Positions 6,997 through 10,882 of a stretch of 10,882 nucleotides of DNA are shown here, piece by piece. Position 1 is the stretch's first letter, and the number at the start of each line of letters is the position of its first letter. The notes below the pieces were generated by a model. It worked only from the letters and a program-made list of their open reading frames with translations. It ran no database searches and had not been told where the DNA came from. The position numbers and the translations under genes were made by a program. Source of the stretch: Methanomethylovorans sp. (GTDB lineage: Archaea; Halobacteriota; Methanosarcinia; Methanosarcinales; Methanosarcinaceae); assembly GCA_020854785.1 (NCBI GenBank), contig JAHFZE010000200.1, positions 1 to 10,882 of the forward strand. Direction: 5' to 3'.

Positions 6997-7119
6997 GATC
7001 TTTGATGAGGTACCTGATTCAAGGCACTGGATAGTACAATACATCACATCGCGGACGCACTTGCTCTGGACATACATCTTACTACCGCAGTTCTGACAGG
7101 TTACAGTTACAAATTCCAT
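6994..7119 (-). CDS. Small zinc-ribbon-like protein, 41 aa
   Basis: Too short for ordinary ORF calling but well supported. The product begins MEFVTVTCQNCGSKMYVQSK and carries C8-x2-C11, C21, and C28-x3-C32, a likely structural zinc (or metal) site made of a CxxC knuckle plus further cysteines. GGAG lies 9 nt before the ATG at 7119, and the stop codon is built into a 9-bp hairpin followed by a T-run. The gene therefore has start signal, motif and terminator of its own. A TATA element about 160 nt upstream (7279-7286) could drive it with a long leader. Function is unknown; small zinc ribbons often bind nucleic acid or protein partners, which is inference here. Confidence 0.72.
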   Translation of the reverse strand: MEFVTVTCQNCGSKMYVQSKCVRDVMYCTIQCLESGTSSKI

Positions 7120-7278
7120 ACTATATTTCTCCTTTTTTTACTGATCTATGGTCATGAACACCACATTAGACAATCACTATTTCATTTTCTGGCAATGATA
7201 TCGATCCGGGAAATTCCGTGGGATAGAGGTGGTGTCACAATTTTACTATTGATCTGGTACCTACCTTCTTAATTAACA

Positions 7279-7290
7279 TATATAAATATA
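7279..7290. promoter_or_regulatory. Bidirectional TATA region
   Basis: ACATATATAAATATATC reads as a TATA box on both strands. Leftward it would start the zinc-ribbon transcript near 7257 with a leader of about 140 nt. Rightward it would start near 7310, at the edge of the 16-bp palindrome, for the unit ending at 7698. Confidence 0.45.
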
Positions 7291-7313
7291 TCTACACTAA
7301 TAGATATACTAAT

Positions 7314-7329
7314 TCTCATTATAATGAGA
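7314..7329. repeat. 16-bp perfect palindrome, possible operator
   Basis: TCTCATTATAATGAGA is a perfect 16-bp palindrome without a spacer. It lies about 28-43 nt right of the bidirectional TATA region, over the predicted + strand start site, where a dimeric repressor would block transcription. A regulatory role is inferred from position only. Confidence 0.4.
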
Positions 7330-7645
7330 TGGGATATGAATGCATTTTCCATAGCATCCATGGATTCTCAAAGGAACCAAAGATCTTGGCAAGTAGCTAA
7401 CATGACAAATAGCCTGAAGGAGAGAGTTCTGTTCATGCACGTGGAAAAGTCACGATGCTTAAGACCAGTCGCATGTAAACGTACGATCCACAAAGCATCA
7501 TATAATTACTATTGTGAATGAGAGTTACACACATTATGAAAACCGTACCCGGATGCTCCTATATAGAATGGGTCCAAATCAATACATGCAACCCTGGTAA
7601 AGGGAGTGGGATCTGATACGTTGGGATGAAACCCTCAGAAATTGG

Positions 7646-7698
7646 AGAATGCCAGCATGATCATACTTATCACCTTTCCTCCATGCTGGCATTCTTTT
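7646..7698 (+). terminator. 14-bp hairpin with T-run, + strand terminator
   Basis: AGAATGCCAGCATG (7646-7659) pairs perfectly with CATGCTGGCATTCT (7682-7695) around a 22-nt pyrimidine-rich loop, with two further G-U pairs possible at the base, followed by TTTT. No T-run follows on the opposite strand, so it reads as the end of a + strand transcript even though no known gene precedes it. The stem is longer than needed for termination and may itself be part of a stable small RNA. Confidence 0.6.
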
Positions 7699-7754
7699 AG
7701 ATAGAAAATATGCCTGTAAGACATAACAATATTCCGATATGATATTGAACTAGT

Positions 7755-7789
7755 GAGAAAAACAAGAAAATGACAGGAGGTTTCCCTCC
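7755..7789 (-). terminator. Terminator of the 31-aa gene (GAAA tetraloop)
   Basis: On the - strand GGAGG-GAAA-CCTCC (plus 7776-7789) makes a short hairpin closed by a GNRA-type tetraloop, followed by TGTCATTTTCTTGTTTTTCTC. It lies 37 nt after the stop of the 31-aa gene and fits as its terminator. Confidence 0.65.
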
Positions 7790-7825
7790 CATGAACATAT
7801 ATCTGGCCATGGTTTTTATACCAAA

Positions 7826-7921
7826 TTACTTTCTCCTCTCAGATCCTGTAGAAGGATAGGTATGATACTCTTCCTTGGCAGCCTTCTTGGATCCAGCTCT
7901 CTTCTGCTCTTTCATTGCCAT
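7826..7921 (-). CDS. Small basic protein, 31 aa, unknown function
   Basis: The product starts MAMKEQKRAGSKKAAKEEYH and ends SERRK; it is rich in Lys/Arg (10 of 31) and lacks Cys and Trp. Coding is supported by signals and not by homology. A perfect GGAGGTGA Shine-Dalgarno sits 5 nt before the ATG at 7921, the best in the window. A TATA box stands about 120 nt upstream and a hairpin/T-rich terminator 37 nt downstream. A second in-frame ATG lies two codons later. The leader contains a long stem, so translation may be regulated. Size and charge suggest contact with nucleic acid or ribosome, which is speculation. I do not recognise a family. Confidence 0.65.
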   Translation of the reverse strand: MAMKEQKRAGSKKAAKEEYHTYPSTGSERRK

Positions 7922-7958
7922 TAACCTCACCTCCGTTTATCTGTCCATTCCACAAACA

Positions 7959-8024
7959 GCATTTCAATGGCTTAACTTGACTTGAGTTTATAGGCTAGGC
8001 TGATCGTGTTAAGCCACAAAATGC
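7959..8024 (-). promoter_or_regulatory. Stem-loop in the leader of the 31-aa gene
   Basis: TGGCTTAAC (7968-7976) pairs perfectly with GTTAAGCCA (8008-8016), and beyond a small internal loop GCATTT (7959-7964) pairs with AAATGC (8019-8024): 15 bp in two blocks around a 31-nt loop. With initiation predicted near 8015, the inner 9-bp stem would form the 5' end of the mRNA; the outer block would need a slightly earlier start. It could be an mRNA-stabilising or regulatory element, or a DNA operator. Confidence 0.5.
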
Positions 8025-8033
8025 CGTACATGC

Positions 8034-8046
8034 TAATATATAAATC
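8034..8046 (-). promoter_or_regulatory. TATA-box promoter of the 31-aa gene
   Basis: On the - strand GATTTATATATTA gives a strong TATA core TTTATATA (plus 8037-8044). Expected initiation near 8015 gives a leader of about 95 nt before the ATG at 7921. Confidence 0.55.
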
Positions 8047-8169
8047 AAAGTATATTAATTTTTACATTATAAACCTTCCAAGGATATCAGATAAAAGCTA
8101 AATGTCCTGAAAGATAATCTAATTATCAATCATTATAAAATATTCTAACGATTGTTTATTAAAATTTTG

Positions 8170-8178
8170 TTTATATAA
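8170..8178 (+). promoter_or_regulatory. TATA-box promoter of the 65-aa membrane protein gene
   Basis: TTTATATAA is centred 26 nt before the ATG at 8200, so transcription should start at or next to the start codon. This predicts a leaderless mRNA and supports the gene call. Confidence 0.6.
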
Positions 8179-8199
8179 TAAGAGGATATTTTAGATACT

Positions 8200-8397
8200 A
8201 TGCTTGAAAAATACTGGTCATTATTCCTTACAGCTGCTATTGGCCTGATAATCGTTGAACATCCTTACCTGGGAATTGGATTGTCATTTGTGGGTTTCGC
8301 TCTGGCGAAACATACAGAGGATCATACATATACAGAGACGTTCTCTATGGATATCCAGAAATATGAATCTTTAGAGAATTATGCCAGTGTCCATTGA
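8200..8397 (+). CDS. Small membrane protein, 65 aa, unknown function
   Basis: The N-terminal half is hydrophobic: residues 7-36 run through SLFLTAAIGLIIV, a polar HPYLG turn, then IGLSFVGFAL. This could be one long helix or a tight two-helix hairpin. The C-terminal half (about 37-65) is polar and acidic. No Cys and no signal cleavage site are apparent. A TATA box at the exact distance for a leaderless start, and a coherent membrane/soluble layout, favour a real gene. Downstream an inverted repeat surrounds the stop (TCCATTG 8390-8396 with CAATGGA 8406-8412). No family recognised. Confidence 0.6.
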   Translation: MLEKYWSLFLTAAIGLIIVEHPYLGIGLSFVGFALAKHTEDHTYTETFSMDIQKYESLENYASVH

Positions 8398-8653
8398 ACA
8401 AACACCAATGGAATGTTTGCCAGTCCTGAGGTAAAACCTGATAATATTAACGGGAGCATGTTGTACGGATGCCCCCGATGGTGTGTATAGTACGCCCTGA
8501 CGCCCGGCGTACAAACAGATATAGCTTTTTCTGGTTCAAGAAGTTAAACCATGCAAGGTGAAAGTAATTTTTAATCCCTTTCCCCGCTTTCATGGTCGAC
8601 CTTGTCCGATCTGCAGCCCTTCCGAATTCGCCGGAGATCACAAAGAGATGATA
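8398..8653. other. Intergenic region with two GC-rich hairpins
   Basis: This 256-nt gap separates the membrane protein gene (+) from the converging kinase gene (-). CGGGAGCAT (8451-8459) pairs with ATGCCCCCG (8469-8477) with one A-C mismatch, and GTACGCC (8490-8496) pairs perfectly with GGCGTAC (8506-8512). A weaker TGGTT/AACCA pair follows near 8530-8550. The hairpins are clearly more GC-rich than the flanks. They could be back-to-back terminators for the two converging genes or a small structured RNA. A 64-codon GTG-start ORF on the - strand (8447-8641) covers it but has no SD or recognisable motif. Confidence 0.45.
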
Positions 8654-10453
8654 TTATACACTTTGTTGTGGGCCATATCTGACCGGTATTTCGAAAGCAA
8701 AAGTAGATCCTTTTCCGATCTCACTTTCAACCCAGACCGTTCCTTTGTGCATTTCTACTAACTTCTTGACAATAGCCAGGCCAAGGCCCGTTCCTTCATA
8801 CCTGCGATTGTTTGCAGTATCAAGCTGACCAAATACCTTGAACAGCTTTTTCTGATCTTCTTTAGAGATCCCGTCTCCGGTATCAATTACTTCAAACAAG
8901 ATCCTCTTGTCATCTGATCTAATGTTCAAGGTCACCTTACCGGCGTTGGGAGTAAATTTAATAGCATTGCTAAGAAGGTTGTACAGTATCTGTTTTAATT
9001 TTACTCTGTCAGCTTTGATCGTGCCTATGCTTCGATCTATGTTCGGATTAAGCTCGATCCTTTTACTTGCTGCAAGAGAAGAACATGCCATTAAGACCTC
9101 ATTGGCGATGTCATGAACAGATATACTATCACATGACAATTCCATTTTCCCAGCTTCTATTTTTGAAATATCGAGAATATCATTTATAACGAGAAGGAGG
9201 TGCTTACCACTGTTGGACACATTAGTGATATACTTAATTTGCTTTTCATTGAGACTTCCGGTTTCAGCTTCCAGGAGAATATCAGAAAAGCCGATTATAG
9301 AATTTAGAGGTGTACGCAGCTCATGGCTCATATTGGCTAGAAAAGCACTTTTGGCAGTATTGGCCGTTTCTGCCTCTATCGCCAGATAATTGGCTTTGTC
9401 TATAGCCTTACATAGTTCTTCCTCTGCATACTTGCGCTCAGTGATATTACTTATGATGACCATCTGGCCCATTTTGTTCCCATAGTTATCATGCAATGGC
9501 AGGAATGTAATATTGAACCACAGATCAGACCCGTCGATCTCCTGCTTGACCTCAGTGCTGTCGTTTTCTCCATCATCTGCTTCTCTGTTCAAAATGTCAC
9601 ACCATGGTTCTGGCAATTTCGATACATGCGTTCCTATGTCATTTGGTTTTGTGTACCCATCATTCACAGCAGAATTATTATAGTCTACGATTCTCTGCTC
9701 CCTATCAAAAACTATGACACCTTCATGGATATTCTCAAAAAGCAGAGTGCGAGCCACGGGTGTCAGATCGAACAATTTGTATCGTGTAAATCCCATGAAT
9801 ATAATGATCGCACTCAATGTGAGTGAAAAGGGAGAAGGATCAATACCCCATGGAGATATTCCCGCCAGACGAATAAAAAGCGTTATAAATGGTATGGATG
9901 ATCCGATGATCACAATATAGATCTGTTTGTGGAAGTCTGGCAGAGTCACTTGTAACATGCTAAAAAGAATCATTAAGCCCAGGATAATACAAACTGTAGT
10001 AAATATGATGTGTACCCAATACCATGTGCCGGGCTCGAAACCAAATGTCAGGAAGAGACCACCATCAAAAATATACTCACTCCTGTGGAACAGATCATGG
10101 TGTTCAGTCGTGAACACAAGTAAAAGAGTTATGACCGGAATACCAGACAAAAGGATCATTATAGGTTTTGGCAATCCGTTTTTTTTGCCACTGTAACTTA
10201 ATGTGAAGAGCAAGAAAAATATAGGAAGTACAGAAAGTCCAATATACTGCATTTTATAGAACATCAAAATAGTCTGGATATCTGTTGAGGATATCTCTAA
10301 TGCATAAAAGAGCGAATAGAAGATAATAGAGATCAGCAGCAATGATAAATATTTTGCACCCTGGATCGTCCTGTACTCTTTAATATAGTACACAAGAGTG
10401 CAGAGAATAAAACATGAAAAAAACAAAGGTATTGAGTATATATTGAAATACAT
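8654..10453 (-). CDS. Membrane sensor histidine kinase (7TM-PAS-HisKA-HATPase)
   Basis: Predicted inner-membrane signal receptor that autophosphorylates on His and passes phosphate to a response regulator. Its 599 residues show an N-terminal block of about seven transmembrane helices (about 5-225, resembling the histidine-kinase 7TM sensor domain). A PAS domain follows (about 235-345, ending ISNITERKYAEEEL). A coiled stretch leads to the HisKA domain with SHELRTPLNSIIGF and phospho-acceptor H377. Last is a HATPase_c domain with the N box (YNLLSNAIKF, 491-500), G1 (DTGDGI, 524-529) and G2 (GTGLGL, 554-559). All catalytic motifs look intact, so it should be active. No receiver domain is fused and no response regulator lies in the window. 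Start ATG at 10453 has only a weak AGGA upstream; a TATA box stands about 90 nt before it. Confidence 0.95.
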   Translation of the reverse strand: MYFNIYSIPLFFSCFILCTLVYYIKEYRTIQGAKYLSLLLISIIFYSLFYALEISSTDIQTILMFYKMQYIGLSVLPIFFLLFTLSYSGKKNGLPKPIMILLSGIPVITLLLVFTTEHHDLFHRSEYIFDGGLFLTFGFEPGTWYWVHIIFTTVCIILGLMILFSMLQVTLPDFHKQIYIVIIGSSIPFITLFIRLAGISPWGIDPSPFSLTLSAIIIFMGFTRYKLFDLTPVARTLLFENIHEGVIVFDREQRIVDYNNSAVNDGYTKPNDIGTHVSKLPEPWCDILNREADDGENDSTEVKQEIDGSDLWFNITFLPLHDNYGNKMGQMVIISNITERKYAEEELCKAIDKANYLAIEAETANTAKSAFLANMSHELRTPLNSIIGFSDILLEAETGSLNEKQIKYITNVSNSGKHLLLVINDILDISKIEAGKMELSCDSISVHDIANEVLMACSSLAASKRIELNPNIDRSIGTIKADRVKLKQILYNLLSNAIKFTPNAGKVTLNIRSDDKRILFEVIDTGDGISKEDQKKLFKVFGQLDTANNRRYEGTGLGLAIVKKLVEMHKGTVWVESEIGKGSTFAFEIPVRYGPQQSV

Positions 10454-10765
10454 CTCTGTGTCCTGTTCTATGAATGATGCAATGTTCCTATGAGTTCAAA
10501 TCACGATCCATGCAGATGATCATGCATTAGTGTTTTAAATATATAAATTTTAATATAAAACATGTGTGGTTAAACAGAGTAGGAAAAAGATATTAGAGGA
10601 TTTTGATAAACGTCTTTTTTGATCGGTTATTTATGTGCTCCATATAAGACAATTTTCAAATAACAGGGTTTTTCGAAATCCTCTATAGTCATTTAGATCT
10701 GATGGATTTTAAAAAGGTAATGAGTAAGAAGGAACAACAACTCAAGACAAGATAAAGTTTTTTGA
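10454..10765. other. AT-rich intergenic region between kinase gene and tRNA-Gln
   Basis: No protein gene seen. It holds the kinase promoter and leader (10454-10552) and, further right, a paired region. TAGAGGATTTTGA (10594-10606) pairs with TCGAAATCCTCTA (10673-10685; 13 bp with one G-U) and encloses GTTATTT/AAATAAC (10626-10632 with 10658-10664). GTCTT (10612-10616) could also pair with AAGAC (10646-10650), crossing the inner stem as an alternative or pseudoknot. This may be a small structured RNA; direction is unclear. Confidence 0.4.
10537..10552 (-). promoter_or_regulatory. Promoter of the histidine kinase gene
   Basis: On the - strand AATTTATATATTTAA contains TTTATATA (plus 10540-10547); initiation near 10518 would give a 65-nt leader before the ATG at 10453. 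The same AT-rich block reads TTTAATATAAAAC on the + strand and could also fire rightward. Confidence 0.5.
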
Positions 10766-10838
10766 TAGTCCTGGGCGGATTCGAACCACCGTCTTCGGCT
10801 CCAAAGGCCGAAAGGATTGACCACTACCCTACAGGACT
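10766..10838 (-). tRNA. tRNA-Gln, anticodon UUG
   Basis: Reverse complement folds as a full cloverleaf. The acceptor stem AGTCCTG/CAGGACT has 7 perfect pairs, and the D arm is GGGT...ATCC. The anticodon stem TCGGC/GCCGA encloses loop CTTTGGA with anticodon TTG. The T arm is GGCGG-TTCGAAT-CCGCC, and A is the discriminator. CCA is not encoded, as usual in many archaea. UUG reads CAA (and CAG by wobble) for glutamine; archaea normally charge it as Glu-tRNA(Gln) and then amidate it. No intron is present. Confidence 0.95.
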
Positions 10839-10882
10839 ATGCTGTGCCATTAAAGTGGGACCGACGCAGGGTCGATATAGAC

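Larger units (their letters stand above)
7120..7645. other. Gene-poor intergenic stretch with candidate + strand transcript
   Basis: No confident protein gene is visible. It holds the probable leader of the zinc-ribbon gene (7120-7260), a bidirectional TATA region, a palindrome, and 300 nt that end in a strong + strand hairpin terminator. Weak ORFs here are 7324-7521 (65 codons), whose internal ATG at 7435 has a GGAG 12 nt upstream, and 7536-7616 (26 codons, MKTVPGCSYIEWVQINT start). Neither resembles a family I know. TATA-like CCTATATAG at about 7559-7567 could start a roughly 110-nt RNA ending at the terminator. The unit may be a small RNA or a small-protein gene. Confidence 0.35.

Noticed and set aside
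7324..7521. 65-codon + strand ORF
   Set aside because: Irregular composition, no family resemblance, no SD at the first ATG; kept only as part of the unexplained region.
7590..7645. Possible C/D box guide RNA (GATGAAA and CTGA-like boxes)
   Set aside because: The boxes are in the wrong order and spacing for a C/D RNA and do not match the full RTGATGA consensus.
8490..8520. Possible H/ACA guide RNA (hairpin followed by ACA)
   Set aside because: The stem is too short for a pseudouridylation pocket, and no kink-turn motif is visible.
8595..8630. GTCGAC, CTGCAG and GAATTC within about 36 bp, like a cloning-site remnant
   Set aside because: Spacing and intervening bases do not match any vector polylinker I know; three six-base sites can fall together by chance.
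8447..8641. 64-codon - strand ORF with GTG start
   Set aside because: No Shine-Dalgarno, no recognisable motif, and it runs through two GC-rich hairpins, which better explain the sequence.
10839..10882. GACC/GGTC pairing at the window end, possible second tRNA
   Set aside because: No T-loop or acceptor stem can be traced in the visible bases; a TATA-like TATATCG on the - strand might instead be the tRNA-Gln promoter.
1..10882. Mobile elements, CRISPR arrays, defence genes
   Set aside because: No transposase, integrase, regular repeat-spacer pattern, target-site duplication or defence domain was seen.

Overview
The window is archaeal and almost certainly from a methanogen of the Methanosarcinaceae type (Methanolobus / Methanococcoides / Methanosarcina relatives). 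The reasons are archaeal versions of SecE, Spt5, L11, L1, L10 (P0) and L12 (P1), TATA-box promoters with several near-leaderless starts, a tRNA gene without an encoded CCA, and the 7TM-type sensor kinase seen in that group. The genus is inferred, not proven.

Left half (1-5040, + strand): the 3' end of a probable D-aminoacyl-tRNA deacylase gene, then ftsZ, secE, spt5, rpl11, rpl1, rpl10 and rpl12. This is the conserved archaeal cluster joining cell division, protein export, transcription elongation and the ribosomal stalk. It ends in a clear hairpin plus T-run (5009-5038). The 152-nt gap between rpl11 and rpl1 is full of nested hairpins, the last one running into the rpl1 Shine-Dalgarno; it is the best candidate for an L1 autoregulatory leader.

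Middle (5041-7119): a radical SAM protein gene with its own promoter and a repeat-rich upstream region converges on a SAM hydrolase gene (DUF62 family). Next is a tiny zinc-ribbon gene with its own ribosome binding site and terminator; it was not among the longer ORFs.

Right half (7120-10882): AT-rich, gene-poor DNA with several small, independently supported units. These are a bidirectional promoter with a 16-bp palindrome; a + strand unit of unknown content ending in a 14-bp hairpin; a 31-aa basic protein gene (- strand) with a perfect SD, structured leader and GAAA-loop terminator; and a leaderless 65-aa membrane protein gene (+ strand). After these come an unexplained GC-rich double hairpin, a 599-aa membrane sensor histidine kinase (- strand) with no response regulator in view, an interarm-paired intergenic region, and tRNA-Gln(UUG) on the - strand.

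No mobile element, CRISPR array or obvious defence system is visible. The novel content is in the small genes and structured intergenic RNAs, not in a large new system.
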